From: Rhodoblastus acidophilus
Lineage (GTDB): Bacteria > Pseudomonadota > Alphaproteobacteria > Rhizobiales > Beijerinckiaceae
Assembly (NCBI RefSeq): GCF_009720655.1
Contig: NZ_WNKS01000006.1
Span: forward strand, 154,243-218,242
Direction: 5' to 3'
Length of the DNA stretch: 64,000 bases
In this document: piece by piece, positions 43,096-53,430 of the stretch
Layout of the letters: each line of letters opens with the position of its first letter
Position numbering within the stretch: the stretch's first letter is position 1
Translations under genes and position numbers: made by a program
The notes under the pieces: model-generated
What the model was told of the DNA's origin: nothing
Databases searched by the model: none
What the model saw: the letters and a program-made list of their open reading frames with translations, nothing else

Positions 43096-44007
43096 ATGCG
43101 CCTCTTGCGATCCCTTCTGTTGAGCGCAACGGTGCTCTGCGCCGCACACCCCGCCGGCGCCGTGGAATATACTTTCGGATTGTACAGCCTTGGCAGCGGC
43201 GCGGTCGGCGCGGGGCAACTGCCGCCCGCCGGACTGTATTTCACCACCGCCGTGAACGCGGTTCACCTGGACAAGTCGATCTCGGTCCCGTTCGGAACCA
43301 CGCTCTCGGCGCAGGCGAATATCGCGCCCGTTTTCGTCGGCAACATCATGGGGGTCCTGCCGGAAGAAATCCTCGGGGGACATCTGGCGCTGTCGCTGAC
43401 CTCCGGCTTCGGCGAATCGACGGTCACCGCGGGACTTGGGCCCATCCAGAGATCGACGCAGGGCTGGGGCGCGGCGGACACGATTCTCGGCGCGGCGCTC
43501 GGCTGGCAGGTCACCAAGGAATTCTCGCACAAGCTCAGCTTCTCCCAGTGGCTTCCCACCGGCCGCTACGAACCGGGCTTCTACGCGATCATCGGCCTCA
43601 ACCGGCCGGGCAGCAATATTTCCTGGGGCGCGACCTATATCGAGCCGACCAACGGGATCGAAGTCTCGGGGACGGCGGGCTTCACCATCGAGGGCTATAA
43701 CGCCCAGACCGCCTATCGCTCCGGCGACGCGCTCCACTTCGAGGAAAGCATCTCAAAACATTTCGAAAACGGTTTTCGCGCCGGCGTGTATTCCTACCAA
43801 TACCAGCAGGTCACGCCCGACACCGGCGCGGGCGCGCGCCTCGGCGCTTTCGAGACGAGCGCGGTCGCGATCGGACCGACCTTCGGCTACATGACCCTCA
43901 TCAACGGTCATCTCGTCTCGTTCACCCTTCAGGGCGCGCACGAAATCGCCGTCAGGAATCGCCTCCCCCAGACATCCGGGATCTTGTCGGCCACCTACAA
44001 GTTCTGA
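43096..44007 (+). CDS. Outer-membrane channel-like protein of the phenol-degradation (MetA) family
   Basis: 303 residues from ATG 43096 with GGGAG upstream. Signal peptide MRLLRSLLLSATVLCAAHPAGA. Alternating beta-strand patterns and blocks such as VEYTFGLYSLGSGAVGAGQL, SQWLPTGRYEPGFYAIIGLN and the terminal aromatic residue (ATYKF) fit outer-membrane beta-barrels of the transporter-phenol group. It may import aromatic or hydrophobic compounds. No aromatic-degradation genes are next to it. Confidence 0.83.
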   Translation: MRLLRSLLLSATVLCAAHPAGAVEYTFGLYSLGSGAVGAGQLPPAGLYFTTAVNAVHLDKSISVPFGTTLSAQANIAPVFVGNIMGVLPEEILGGHLALSLTSGFGESTVTAGLGPIQRSTQGWGAADTILGAALGWQVTKEFSHKLSFSQWLPTGRYEPGFYAIIGLNRPGSNISWGATYIEPTNGIEVSGTAGFTIEGYNAQTAYRSGDALHFEESISKHFENGFRAGVYSYQYQQVTPDTGAGARLGAFETSAVAIGPTFGYMTLINGHLVSFTLQGAHEIAVRNRLPQTSGILSATYKF

Positions 44008-44080
44008 CGGCCGCCGATTCCTGAGGGCGGCGGAACCCGCTATAATCTCGCGTCGCGCTTCGCGACGCGAGGAGTTTTGG

Positions 44081-44476
44081 ATGGCCAAGGCGATACACGC
44101 CATGATCCGCGTTCTCGAGGAACAGCGGTCGGTGGATTTTTATGACAAGGCGTTCGGCCTGAAACCGTCGTATCGGCTCGATTTCCCCAGCTTCACCCTG
44201 ATCTACCTGCGCAACGCCGAGAACGATTTCGAGCTGGAGCTGACGGTCAACAAGGACCGCGCGGAGCCCTATACCCACGGCGACGGTTATGGCCACATCG
44301 CCGTCGTCGTGGACGATCTCGCCGCCGAGCACGCCCGGTTCAAGGCCGCCGGCCTCAACCCGCTCGACATCAAGGAATTCGCGCCGGATGGAAACCTGAT
44401 CGCGCGGTTCTTCTTTGTTCAGGACCCCGACGGCTACAAGATCGAGGTGTTGCAGCGCCACGGCCATTACTTATGA
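44081..44476 (+). CDS. gloA: VOC-family protein similar to glyoxalase I
   Basis: 131 residues in the vicinal-oxygen-chelate fold. Metal-ligand positions fit glyoxalase I: His near the start (AIHAMIRVL), Glu in ELELTVN, His in GYGHIAVVVDD and Glu in YKIEVLQR. FVQDPDGYKIEVLQ is the family C-terminal signature. Glyoxalase I converts the methylglyoxal-glutathione hemithioacetal to lactoylglutathione, but single-domain VOC proteins also serve other reactions. It stops one base before the family C repeats. Confidence 0.85.
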   Translation: MAKAIHAMIRVLEEQRSVDFYDKAFGLKPSYRLDFPSFTLIYLRNAENDFELELTVNKDRAEPYTHGDGYGHIAVVVDDLAAEHARFKAAGLNPLDIKEFAPDGNLIARFFFVQDPDGYKIEVLQRHGHYL

Positions 44477-44477
44477 G

Positions 44478-44729
44478 TCATACGGTTTCCGCAGAATCGC
44501 TTCGCGATCCGCGAAAACGAAATCGCGCGGAAATCCTCCAGGCGAAGAGCGGATTTCCGCGCGAGCGGAATAGGATTTCCGAACTGGTCGTTCGGAAATC
44601 GTATCATACGGTTTCCGCAGAATCGCTTCGCGATCCGCGAAAACGAAATCGCGCGGAAATCCTCCAGGCGAAGGGCGGTTTTCCGCGCGAGCGGAATAGG
44701 ATTTCCGAACTGGTCGTTCGGAAATCCTA
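44478..44729. repeat. Family C repeats, two direct tandem copies of 126 bp
   Basis: Copies at 44478-44603 and 44604-44729 start TCATACGGTTTCCGCAGAAT and differ at a few positions only. Each has ATCGCTTCGCGAT and GGATTTCCGCGC-type palindromes and ends TTCGGAAATC(G/C)TA. The TCA at 44730-44732, in the place where a third copy would begin, is the stop codon of the minus-strand gene. Confidence 0.92.
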
Positions 44730-45659
44730 TCAAACCCCCGCCCTGGCGAACAAGGTTTTGAGGGATGGCGGCGGCTCGCCGGCCATCTCCTGCTTGAGGA
44801 AGCCGAGCAGCGCGCGCTCGGCGGAGGTCAGGGCGCGGGACAGTCTTGAGGCCAGCCAGCGCGTCTCCTCGGGATAGACGCGTTCGGCGACGGCCCGTTC
44901 GGCGCTTTCGGCGGCGTCCCGCTCGCGCAGGCGTTCGCCCGCGCGTTCGCCCACATCCTTGAGGTCATTGAGCGTGGGCAGGCTCAGGCGCGAAAACATG
45001 CCGCTCAGGAATTGCCCCATGCTCGGCGCCGGGCTGTTTTCGAAATCTTCCAGTTGCTTCCGGTCCGCGCGCGAAAGAACGCCCCGATGGGCGACGCCCA
45101 TCAGGTGATTGCCGACCGCCTGGGCGAACAGACGGTCGAAGGCGGGATCGACACAGCCCGGCGCGCCGGCATGGGCGATGCGGAACAAAACTTCGGCCTT
45201 GGTCCGGGTGACGTGGAGGGACGCCGCCTCTTCCGTCGCATAGACGGCCTGGCGCAGGGCTTCGACATCTCTCGCGTCGATGACGCCGGCCGGATGGTCG
45301 CGGCGCCCCAGGATGATCGCCTCCTCGATCTCGGCCAGCGCGAATCGCGGCAGCGACTCCGGGAGGCTGAGCGCGCGCTCCAGCGTCCGCGTCAGCAGGC
45401 GGATTTCGACATCGTAGGGCAGCGGATGCGCATGGATCGCGCCGATCAGCCAGGCCGCGTCCTTCGCGCAGACATAGCGCGGCGGATCGGCCTGCTCGAC
45501 GATCAGTTCGACGGCGACATCGGCGAGCAGATCGGCGTGTTCGGGGCCGGCGCCGTGAACGGCGAGCACGCGGGCGAAATCCTCGCGGGTGACCGCGCCC
45601 TTGCCGAAAATGTCGCGGCGCAACGCGCCGATTTCAGTGGAAAGCATTGTATGGGTCAT
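44730..45659 (-). CDS. Conserved-looking helical protein of unknown function
   Basis: 309 residues from ATG 45659 (MTHTMLSTEIGALRRDIFG). It is almost wholly helical with many Ala, Arg, Glu and Leu residues, resembling a HEAT-like or DUF2336-type repeat protein, but no family is certain. No signal peptide or membrane segment. The stop codon coincides with the edge of the tandem family C repeats, so the original C-terminus may have been altered. Upstream lies a ~340-base gap. Confidence 0.7.
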   Translation of the reverse strand: MTHTMLSTEIGALRRDIFGKGAVTREDFARVLAVHGAGPEHADLLADVAVELIVEQADPPRYVCAKDAAWLIGAIHAHPLPYDVEIRLLTRTLERALSLPESLPRFALAEIEEAIILGRRDHPAGVIDARDVEALRQAVYATEEAASLHVTRTKAEVLFRIAHAGAPGCVDPAFDRLFAQAVGNHLMGVAHRGVLSRADRKQLEDFENSPAPSMGQFLSGMFSRLSLPTLNDLKDVGERAGERLRERDAAESAERAVAERVYPEETRWLASRLSRALTSAERALLGFLKQEMAGEPPPSLKTLFARAGV

Positions 45660-46003
45660 AGCGACAAATCCCGATGAGAAATTCGTCGGAGTGTCCGGCC
45701 CGCGCCTTGCCGCGAAGTAAAAGGACGAGATCACATAGAATAAATGGCTAATTTTCAGCTAACGCCGACGCTATTGGCGAAGGAATCGCCCGCAAGGTCT
45801 GACGTTACGGCATAGATCTTTCATGCGGCCTGCAAATGTCTCAGCCCCCTGCCGCGATTACAGAACAGCGCAACAGGACGAGCACGCCCCGATCAGGCCG
45901 AACGAGGCGACTGGCGGGGTCTTTGCGCGGACTTCATTCGATCCGGCGGCGCGAACGGCCGCCTGCCGTCGCCGCGCTTCAGACGCTGATGAAACGTCGA
46001 GAC
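45660..46003. other. Intergenic interval without a recognised feature
   Basis: About 340 bases between the helical protein gene and a small membrane protein. A+T-richer DNA near 45715-45780 could hold the promoter of the minus-strand gene. Nothing else is evident. Confidence 0.5.
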
Positions 46004-46204
46004 TTATCCTCTGACCATGAACACGATGGCGGCGACAACGGCCGGAAGGCCGACGGGCGCGAGGAAGAAGGGAAGCATCCACACGTCGCCCTCCGGGCCG
46101 TTGCACGCCCGGCTGGAGGACGCAAACGGCGAGCAGGTCGCCTGCGCGAAGATGAGCGTGAGCACGAACAGCGCAGCGGCGGCGTAAACGACGAGGCGCT
46201 TCAA
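46004..46204 (-). CDS. Small membrane protein (66 residues)
   Basis: Two hydrophobic segments (LVVYAAAALFVLTLIFAQA and FFLAPVGLPAVVAAIVFMV) flank a short loop with two cysteines (ATCSPFA, RACNG). Starts at TTG 46204 with GGAAG just upstream. It follows pyrB by 13 bases on the same strand. No family known; kept because its two-helix pattern and operon-like spacing look genuine. Confidence 0.55.
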   Translation of the reverse strand: MKRLVVYAAAALFVLTLIFAQATCSPFASSSRACNGPEGDVWMLPFFLAPVGLPAVVAAIVFMVRG

Positions 46205-46217
46205 GACTTCCTTTTGC

Positions 46218-47159
46218 TCACCCGTTCGGCAGGTTGCGCGCTAGCGCCTCCAGGACGGCCATGCGCACGGCCACGCCCATCTCCACCTGTTCGCGAATCA
46301 GACTCTGGTCGCCGTCGGCGACGCTGGAATCGATTTCCACACCCCGGTTCATTGGGCCCGGGTGCATGACCAGCGCGTCGGGCCGGGCATAGGCGAGTTT
46401 TTCGGCGTCCAGACCGAAGAATCGAAAGTATTCGCGCGTGGAGGGGATGAAGGCGCCGGACATGCGCTCGCGCTGCAGGCGCAGCATCATGACGATGTCG
46501 GCGTCCTTCAGGCCTTCGCGCATGGTCGTATAAACCTCGACGCCCAGGTTGGCGATGCCGGTCGGCATCAGGGTGGACGGGCCGACGACGCGCACGCGCG
46601 CGCCGAGCGCCGACAGCAAAATGATGTTGGAGCGGGCGACGCGCGAATGCAGCACGTCGCCGCAGATCGCCACGTTCAGATTTTCGATGCGGCCCTTGTT
46701 GCGGCGGATGGTGAGGGCGTCGAGCAGGGCCTGGGTCGGATGCTCGTGCGCGCCGTCGCCGGCGTTGACCACGGCGCAATCGACCTTTCGCGCCAGAAGA
46801 TGCGCGGCGCCGGCCTGGGCGTGGCGGACGACGATGATGTCGGGACGCATGGCGTTGAGGGTCATGGCGGTGTCGATGAGGGTTTCGCCCTTTTTCACCG
46901 AGGAGGTCGCCACCGACATGTTCATCACGTCGGCGCCCAGCCGCTTGCCCGCCAGTTCGAACGAGCTTTGCGTGCGCGTCGAGTTTTCGAAGAACAGGTT
47001 GATGAGCGTGCGGCCCGAAAGGGTCGACTTGTGCTTCTTCACTTGTCGCGAGACAGCCACCGCCTCCTCCGCCAGATCGAGCAGGTGGAGGATTTCGAGC
47101 CGGTTGAGGCCCTCGATCCCGAGAAGGTGACGTTGCGAAAAGGTGTAGGCCGGGCTCAT
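46218..47159 (-). CDS. pyrB: Aspartate carbamoyltransferase catalytic subunit
   Basis: 313 residues from ATG 47159. Carbamoyl-phosphate binding motif [15 protein letters not shown] at about 56-70, [16 protein letters not shown] and the late [19 protein letters not shown] are diagnostic. PyrB makes N-carbamoyl-aspartate in pyrimidine synthesis. pyrC, often next in alphaproteobacteria, is not adjacent. It is transcribed away from topA. Confidence 0.96.
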   Translation of the reverse strand: MSPAYTFSQRHLLGIEGLNRLEILHLLDLAEEAVAVSRQVKKHKSTLSGRTLINLFFENSTRTQSSFELAGKRLGADVMNMSVATSSVKKGETLIDTAMTLNAMRPDIIVVRHAQAGAAHLLARKVDCAVVNAGDGAHEHPTQALLDALTIRRNKGRIENLNVAICGDVLHSRVARSNIILLSALGARVRVVGPSTLMPTGIANLGVEVYTTMREGLKDADIVMMLRLQRERMSGAFIPSTREYFRFFGLDAEKLAYARPDALVMHPGPMNRGVEIDSSVADGDQSLIREQVEMGVAVRMAVLEALARNLPNG

Positions 47160-47329
47160 GAGACAGGGTGTAGTGGAGAGGCGCGGTCCCCGCAAGCGCG
47201 AGGGCGCCGCAGCGAGTCGCTGGGCAAATTTTGGCCGCACGGTGACTGCCCATTTGACAGAGTCGCGAGGCTCCCCCATGTTCCGGCGCTGTTCCCGTAA
47301 GCCCATCACGCCTAGATTTCGGATCCCCC

Positions 47330-50194
47330 ATGGACGTCGTCATCGTCGAATCGCCGGCCAAGGCCAAGACGATCAACAAATATCTCGGCAAGAATTTCGA
47401 GGTCGTCGCCTCGTTCGGCCATGTCCGCGACTTGCCGGCAAAAGACGGCTCCGTCGATCCCGCCGACGATTTCAAGATGCTGTGGGAGACCGACGCCAAG
47501 GCGAACAAACGCCTGTCCGACATCGCCGCGCTGGTGAAACAGGCGGACCGCGTCGTGCTCGCCACCGACCCGGATCGCGAGGGCGAGGCCATTTCCTGGC
47601 ACGTGCTGGAGATTTTGCGCAACAAGAAGGTCCTTAAAGACAAGCCCGTGCAGCGCGTCGTCTTTAACGCCATCACCAAGGATTCCATCCTCGAGGCCAT
47701 GCGCCACCCGCGCGAGATCGACCAGAGCCTGGTCGACGCCTATCTCGCCCGCCGCGCCCTGGACTATCTGGTCGGCTTCAACCTTTCCCCCGTGCTGTGG
47801 CGCAAACTGCCGGGCGCCAAATCGGCGGGGCGCGTGCAATCGGTTGCACTGCGGCTGGTGTGCGACCGCGAGCTGGAAATCGAAAAGTTTGTGGCGCGCG
47901 AATATTGGTCGCTGGTCGCGCATCTGCGCACGGCGAAGGATGCGCCGTTTATCGCCCGTCTGGTCGGGGCGGATGGCAAGAAAATCTCGCGTCTGGACGT
48001 GGGGACCGGCGCCGAGGCCGAGGCGTTCAAGGCCGCGCTGGAGACCGCGTCTTTCCTCGTGAAATCGGTCGAGGCCAAGCCGGCCAAGCGTCATCCCGCC
48101 GCGCCGTTCACCACCTCCACCTTGCAGCAGGAGGCGTCGCGAAAACTGGGCATGGCGCCCGAAGCGACCATGCGGACGGCCCAAAAACTTTATGAGGGCG
48201 TCGATATTGGCGGCGAGACCGTGGGTCTCATCACCTATATGCGTACCGACGGCGTCGATGTCGCCCCCGAGGCGATCACGGCCACGCGAAGTGTGATCGG
48301 CACGGAATTCGGCAAGGATTATGTGCCGGATGCGCCGCGCAAATATCAGGTGAAAGCCAAGAACGCGCAGGAGGCGCATGAGGCGATCCGCCCCACCGAT
48401 CCCGCGCGCCTGCCGAAAAATGTCGCGCAGTATTTGCAGCCGGATCAGGCCAAGCTTTATGAGCTGATCTGGACGCGTCTGGTCGCCAGCCAGATGGAAT
48501 CGGCGCTGCTGGAGCGCACCACTGTCGATATCGAGGCCAAGGCTGGGGCGAGAACGCTGGACCTGCGCGCCACCGGCCAAGTCATTCGGTTTGATGGGTT
48601 TCTGAAACTCTATCAAGAGGGCAAGGACGACGAGGACGATGAAGACTCCGGCCGCCTGCCCGCCATGACCGAGGGCGAGGCCTGCGCCAAGGACAAGATC
48701 GAGGCGACCCAGCATTTTACCGAGCCGCCGCCGCGCTACACCGAGGCGACGCTGGTCAAGCGCATGGAAGAGCTGAGCATCGGCCGCCCCTCCACCTATG
48801 CCTCGACGCTCGCCGTGCTGCGCGAACGCGATTACGTCAAGCTGGAGAAAAAACGCCTGATTCCCGAGGACAAGGGGCGGCTGGTCACCGCCTTTCTGGA
48901 AGGGTTTTTTGGGCGTTACGTCGGCTATGATTTCACCGCCGACCTCGAAGGCCAGCTCGACCGCATTTCCAATGCGGAAATCGACTGGAAGCAGGTTTTG
49001 CGCGACTTTTGGGGAGACTTTTCCATCGCCGTCGGCGGCGCCATGGAATTGCGCACCACCGACATTCTCGAAAATCTCAACGAATTGCTGGGGCCGCACA
49101 TTTTTCCGGCCAAGGCGGACGGCGGTTCGCCGCGCGCCTGCCCGGCCTGCGCCGCTGGGCAATTGTCGCTGAAACTGGGGAAATTCGGCGCCTTCATCGG
49201 CTGCTCCAATTATCCCGAGTGCAAGTTCACCCGCACGCTGTCGGATCGCGGCGAGCAGGCCGAGGGCTCCAGGCCGGGTGTAAAGGTGTTGGGCGAGAAC
49301 CCGGAAAACGGGCTTGAGATTACCCTGCGTGACGGGCGTTTCGGCGCCTATGTGCAGGAGGGCGAACCGGCGAGCAAGGAAGACAAGCCCAGGCGAGCCT
49401 CCCTGCCCGCGACGCTAAAACCCGACGACGTCACGCTGGACAAGGCGCTTGCCCTGCTGTCGCTGCCGCGCGAAGTCGCAAAACATCCGGAGACCGGCGA
49501 GCCCATTCTGGCCGGCATCGGGCGCTACGGCTCCTATGTTCAGCACAAGAAGACCTACGCCAATCTTTCCAAGGACGACGACATCCTCGAAATCGGCGGC
49601 AACCGCGCCATCGATCTGATCATGACCAAGGAGGCCGGCGGCGGGCGCGGCGGCGCCGGCGGCGGCGAGATGAAGGTGTTTGGCGATCACCCGCAGGGCG
49701 GCGCCATTGCGCTGAAGGCGGGGCGGTTCGGGCCCTATCTGGCCTGGGGCAAGGTCAACGCCACCCTGCCGAAAGGGACCGACCTGCAATCGCTGACGCT
49801 GGAAGAGGCGACAAAAATCGTCGACGCCAAGGCGGCCGGCGCGCCCTCCGACGGGCGGCTGCTCGGCGAGCATCCCGAGGGCGGCCCGATCGCGGTGCGG
49901 CCGGGGCGGTTCGGCGCCTATGTGTCGTGGGGCAAGGTCAACGCCACCCTGCCGAAGTCGATGACGCTGGAAACCGTGTCGGTGGAAGAAGCGATCCGCC
50001 TGATTGAGGACCGGATTGCGAGCGGCGGGGCGAAGCCGGCGAAGAAGCCCGCCAAAAAACCGGCGGCGAAGAAAACCGCCAAAAAGGCGGCGGACCCGGA
50101 GGCGGCCGAGACGAAGCCCGCGGCCAAGAAGCCAGCGGCGAAAAAGCCGGCGGCGAAGAAGAAGATCGAGGACAGCGACGAAACGCCGTTCTGA
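47330..50194 (+). CDS. topA: DNA topoisomerase I
   Basis: 954 residues. Toprim domain at the start ([20 protein letters not shown], acidic [11 protein letters not shown] near 83-93), active-site Tyr in [11 protein letters not shown] (~303), and one topoisomerase zinc-finger-like unit CPACAAGQ...[11 protein letters not shown] near 603-630. The C-terminus adds repeated alphaproteobacterial domains ([34 protein letters not shown]) and a Lys/Ala-rich tail. TopA relaxes negative supercoils. Confidence 0.97.
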   Translation: MDVVIVESPAKAKTINKYLGKNFEVVASFGHVRDLPAKDGSVDPADDFKMLWETDAKANKRLSDIAALVKQADRVVLATDPDREGEAISWHVLEILRNKKVLKDKPVQRVVFNAITKDSILEAMRHPREIDQSLVDAYLARRALDYLVGFNLSPVLWRKLPGAKSAGRVQSVALRLVCDRELEIEKFVAREYWSLVAHLRTAKDAPFIARLVGADGKKISRLDVGTGAEAEAFKAALETASFLVKSVEAKPAKRHPAAPFTTSTLQQEASRKLGMAPEATMRTAQKLYEGVDIGGETVGLITYMRTDGVDVAPEAITATRSVIGTEFGKDYVPDAPRKYQVKAKNAQEAHEAIRPTDPARLPKNVAQYLQPDQAKLYELIWTRLVASQMESALLERTTVDIEAKAGARTLDLRATGQVIRFDGFLKLYQEGKDDEDDEDSGRLPAMTEGEACAKDKIEATQHFTEPPPRYTEATLVKRMEELSIGRPSTYASTLAVLRERDYVKLEKKRLIPEDKGRLVTAFLEGFFGRYVGYDFTADLEGQLDRISNAEIDWKQVLRDFWGDFSIAVGGAMELRTTDILENLNELLGPHIFPAKADGGSPRACPACAAGQLSLKLGKFGAFIGCSNYPECKFTRTLSDRGEQAEGSRPGVKVLGENPENGLEITLRDGRFGAYVQEGEPASKEDKPRRASLPATLKPDDVTLDKALALLSLPREVAKHPETGEPILAGIGRYGSYVQHKKTYANLSKDDDILEIGGNRAIDLIMTKEAGGGRGGAGGGEMKVFGDHPQGGAIALKAGRFGPYLAWGKVNATLPKGTDLQSLTLEEATKIVDAKAAGAPSDGRLLGEHPEGGPIAVRPGRFGAYVSWGKVNATLPKSMTLETVSVEEAIRLIEDRIASGGAKPAKKPAKKPAAKKTAKKAADPEAAETKPAAKKPAAKKPAAKKKIEDSDETPF

Positions 50195-50215
50195 ACGGGG
50201 GCGCCGGGCGGCTTG

Positions 50216-51262
50216 ATGGAAGACACCAGAACCTCGGCCGCCTCGCGGCGCGCCTTTTTGGCCGGCGCCGCCGCCGCGCCCCTGCTCGCGGCGCCCGCCC
50301 GCGCGCAATCCAAGGCGGCCGCGTCCGAAAAGACGCTCGAGCCCATGGGCGTTTGTTTTGAAGGCTGGCCCTATCCCGGCCCCGTCAAATTTTTGGCGCT
50401 CGACCATGGCGAGCCCACGCGCATGGCCTATATGGATTTTCCCGCCGCGGACGGTTTTGCCAAAAACCGCGCCGTGATGCTGCTGCACGGCAAGAACTTT
50501 GACAGTTCCTATTGGACCGACGTGATCGCCTTTTTGCGGCGCGCCGGGTTTCGCGTGATCGTTCCCGACCAGATCGGCTTCAACAAGTCGTCAAAGCCGA
50601 TCCGCACCTATTCGTTCGCCGATCTCGTCGCCAACACGCTTTCGCTCGCGGATGGGCTTGGCCTGCGCACGTTCGACGTCATCGGCCATTCCACCGGCGG
50701 CATGCTCGCGGTGCATCTGGCGTCAAAGCATCCGGCGCGGGTTCGAAAACTGGTTCTGGAAGACCCGATCGGGCTCGTCGACTATCGCGACCACATCCCG
50801 CCGCAAACCCTGGCCACGCTGGAAAAGGCGGAGGCGGCCTATGACGAGGCGAGTTATCGCGCCTTTGTCGCGCGCTATTTCGTCAGCCTGCCGGCGGCGC
50901 AATACGAGCCCTTCGTCACCAGCCGGATGCGCCTCGCCTTGTCGGGGGATTATCCGCGCTATCTGCGCGTCGTCGCCCTCACCTATCTGATGATTTATAA
51001 TGAGCCGGTGCGAAAACTTTTTGGGTCGCTCAGACCGCCGACGCTGCTGGTGACCGGCGCGCAGGACAAGGCGACTCCGTTCCTCGCCTATGCCTCGGAA
51101 GAAGCGAAGAAGCGAATCCCGCCTCTGGCCCAGGCCGCGCGCGACGTGGCGCAGGCGCATCCGGCGATCCGCCATGTCGAGTTTCCGGGCGTGGGGCATG
51201 TGCCGCATCTGGAGGCGACGAAGGATTTTGAGCGCGAGGTTTTGGCGTTTCTCGGGGCGTGA
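50216..51262 (+). CDS. Exported alpha/beta hydrolase
   Basis: 348 residues from ATG 50216 (a TTG lies one codon earlier). The N-terminus SRRAFLAGAAAAPLLAAPARA is a Tat-like signal peptide. Alpha/beta hydrolase triad: nucleophile Ser in GHSTGG, Asp in TGAQDKATPF, His in GVGHVPHLE; oxyanion region LLHGKNFDSSYW. Substrate unknown. Transcribed in the same direction as topA, 21 bases behind it. Confidence 0.87.
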   Translation: MEDTRTSAASRRAFLAGAAAAPLLAAPARAQSKAAASEKTLEPMGVCFEGWPYPGPVKFLALDHGEPTRMAYMDFPAADGFAKNRAVMLLHGKNFDSSYWTDVIAFLRRAGFRVIVPDQIGFNKSSKPIRTYSFADLVANTLSLADGLGLRTFDVIGHSTGGMLAVHLASKHPARVRKLVLEDPIGLVDYRDHIPPQTLATLEKAEAAYDEASYRAFVARYFVSLPAAQYEPFVTSRMRLALSGDYPRYLRVVALTYLMIYNEPVRKLFGSLRPPTLLVTGAQDKATPFLAYASEEAKKRIPPLAQAARDVAQAHPAIRHVEFPGVGHVPHLEATKDFEREVLAFLGA

Positions 51263-51283
51263 TGCGCGCCGCTCGAACACGTG

Positions 51284-52357
51284 TCAGCGGCGGAGCGTCA
51301 CGTGATACGGTTTCCGCAAGATCGCTTCGCGATCCGCGAAAACGAAATCGCGCGGAAATCCTTCAGGCGAAGGGCGGATTTCCGCGCGAGCGGAATAGGA
51401 TTTCCGAACTGATCCTTCGGAAACCGTATGATTGGTGTATTCGAAATTGCAGGCCTGATCGACTCTCCAGGACGAAGCTTGCGGCGGCCCCATCGTCACC
51501 AGCCGCCGCAGCAGGATTCTGTGGCGCGCGCGAAACGGAGCGCGCAGCGCATAGGAGACAAGTTTTGACAGAAACAGCCCCAGCCAGCTCAAGAATCCCT
51601 TGTTCTTGCGGATGACGTAGAGCAGAGCGCGGTCCGACTCCGGCTTGGTGTCGGCGCCCTTCAAACTTGCCTGGCCAATGTGCCGAAAGCTCGCGCCGGG
51701 ATGGAAGACGATCCGCCATCCGGCGGCGCGGAGGCGCTGGCAGATGTCCATCTCCTCGTAAAACAGGAAAATGGTCGGGTCGAACCCGCCGCATTGGGCC
51801 AGGGCCTCGCGTCGGAACATCATGAAGGCGCCGAAGACATAATCGACGTCGATCGGCGCGCCCGGAAGCGCCGCCGGATCGAACTTTTCGCGCCGGCTCA
51901 GCCGCGCGCAAAGACCGTCGTCGAAGCCGTAGGAGCGCGTCGGCGCGCCGTCTTGCGAAAGGTGCTGCGGCCCGATCACGCCAATGGCCGGGTTGGCTTG
52001 CATGTGCGCGATCAGCGGCGAGAAGCAGTCCGTGTCGAATTCCGTGTCGCTGTTGATGAAGGCGATGAAGCCTCCGGCGGAAAAATTGAGCGCCATCATG
52101 CAGCCCAGCCCGAAGCCCGCATTGATGCAATTGCGGAACAGCAGGACTTCGGGCGCGGCCAGCGCCGCGATCTCGTCTTGCAGACGCTCGAACGCGCGCG
52201 GCTCCGAACAATTGTCGACCACGACCATGCGAAAGCCGTCGCCGAACGCCGGCCTGACCACATTCAGCGCCGAGGAGACGCAGCGCGCCGTCGCCAGCGG
52301 CGTGTTGAAATGCACGAGGACGATGGTGAGCGTCTCGTCACCAGCGGGCGCGGCCAC
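51284..52357 (-). CDS. Glycosyltransferase family 2, with a repeat-derived C-terminus
   Basis: 357 residues from GTG 52357, preceded by GGAG. GT-A signatures: TIVLVHFNTP, VVVDNCSEP, FRNCINAGFGLGCMMALN, and the DXD-like FINSDTEFD near 110. FGAFMMFRREALAQCGGFD and FLFYEEMDICQRLR are typical of rhamnosyl-type GT2. It overlaps the preceding glycan gene by 20 bases. The last ~45 residues (from TVSEGSVRKSYSARAE onward) are encoded by a family C repeat, so the normal stop has been replaced. Confidence 0.88.
   Translation of the reverse strand: MAAPAGDETLTIVLVHFNTPLATARCVSSALNVVRPAFGDGFRMVVVDNCSEPRAFERLQDEIAALAAPEVLLFRNCINAGFGLGCMMALNFSAGGFIAFINSDTEFDTDCFSPLIAHMQANPAIGVIGPQHLSQDGAPTRSYGFDDGLCARLSRREKFDPAALPGAPIDVDYVFGAFMMFRREALAQCGGFDPTIFLFYEEMDICQRLRAAGWRIVFHPGASFRHIGQASLKGADTKPESDRALLYVIRKNKGFLSWLGLFLSKLVSYALRAPFRARHRILLRRLVTMGPPQASSWRVDQACNFEYTNHTVSEGSVRKSYSARAEIRPSPEGFPRDFVFADREAILRKPYHVTLRR
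51302..51433. repeat. Family C repeat, full-length copy with terminal inverted repeats
   Basis: Begins TGATACGGTTTCCG and ends CGGAAACCGTATGA, near-perfect inverted ends of 14 bases, with the same palindromic core as the other copies. Length about 132 bp. It forms the 3' end of the glycosyltransferase coding sequence. Confidence 0.92.
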
Positions 52358-53354
52358 AAGCGGTCTCCTTCGGCGAGTGCGAGGCGGCGAGAAGCGTGCG
52401 GGCGCGTTCGCCGTCGAGCCCGGCTGCGCGCAAAACCGCGACCCAGTCGGAGAGATCGATGTCATCCGGCGTCTCCGTGAGCAGGCGCGTCTTGATGAAC
52501 GGATAGCCGCGCGCGGCGAGGCGGCGCCATCCCCAGAAGCTGGGATTCGCCGGGCGCCGGTCATCCGCCTCGAACGGAAAGACCGCCTCATGCGCGAGAC
52601 CGGCGATTTCGCACAATTGAATCGTGTTGACTTCGTAAGCCGCGATCACGTCGTCCTTGTCGGCAAGATTTCGCACCGTTCGCCAGAACGCCCGCAGCGT
52701 CGCGTTGCGCAGCGCCTCGGCCTTGTAGAACATCCAGAAGCTTTGCATGTGTCTTTGGACGTCAAGACTTTCCACCAGCCCGAACACGCTGGCGGGCGAG
52801 CGCGCGATCCCATGCCAGATGTCATCCATCGCGCGCAGCGGGCCGATCACGCTGTCGTTCATCAGCAGCAGGCCGCTGGCGTCCCACACTTGCGGATAGC
52901 GCCGGAACATGGCGGCCCAGGCGCCGAAGTCCCAGCCCGCATTGGCGCGCGCGCAAAGCGCGTCGGCGACCTCCGGGCCCGGATCGATCATGGGCGCATC
53001 GACATCGTTGCGCACGGCAAGGCAAATGACGTAAAATCCGTCCTGGCGCAGCGCCGCCATGGCATGGGCCGCATGGGGCGCCACCCGGTCGTGGCGAACG
53101 AAACACACATAGACGCAGACGCGCCTGTTCGACGTCCACACGGGTTCGCGGATGTCGCGCCAGCGCGTGAGCGCGGGCGCCTGATCGTCCGGGAGCGCGC
53201 AAGCCTCGTCCCTGGCGAGGGCTTCGGCGAGCTGGAGCCGCAACGCCAATTCGACATTCTTGCGGGTGAGGATTTCGACTGTGCGCCGCGCCTTGTCGCG
53301 CTGCCGGAGCGCGCGGGCAAGAAAGGGAATTTTGTAGGCGACTCTGAGCGACAT
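52338..53354 (-). CDS. Rhamnan-synthesis F-like glycan protein
   Basis: 338 residues from ATG 53354 (MSLRVAYKIPFLARAL); ATG 53384 is an alternative. Family blocks VCVYVCFVRHDRVAPH, NAGWDFGAWAAMF, LLLMNDSVIGPL and FWMFYKAEALRN, with NPSFWGWRRLAARGYPFIKT (20 residues) at the end, resemble RgpF/rhamnan synthesis proteins. Such proteins assemble rhamnose-containing surface glycans. It overlaps the downstream GT2 gene. A second RgpF-like gene precedes it. Confidence 0.83.
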   Translation of the reverse strand: MSLRVAYKIPFLARALRQRDKARRTVEILTRKNVELALRLQLAEALARDEACALPDDQAPALTRWRDIREPVWTSNRRVCVYVCFVRHDRVAPHAAHAMAALRQDGFYVICLAVRNDVDAPMIDPGPEVADALCARANAGWDFGAWAAMFRRYPQVWDASGLLLMNDSVIGPLRAMDDIWHGIARSPASVFGLVESLDVQRHMQSFWMFYKAEALRNATLRAFWRTVRNLADKDDVIAAYEVNTIQLCEIAGLAHEAVFPFEADDRRPANPSFWGWRRLAARGYPFIKTRLLTETPDDIDLSDWVAVLRAAGLDGERARTLLAASHSPKETACGRARW

Positions 53355-53430
53355 GATGCTTCTGGCATGGATTGCGTCGCCCATGGCTTCGAGGCGAAAG
53401 CGACGATGTCCAGGCGCGTTGAGGCTAAAT

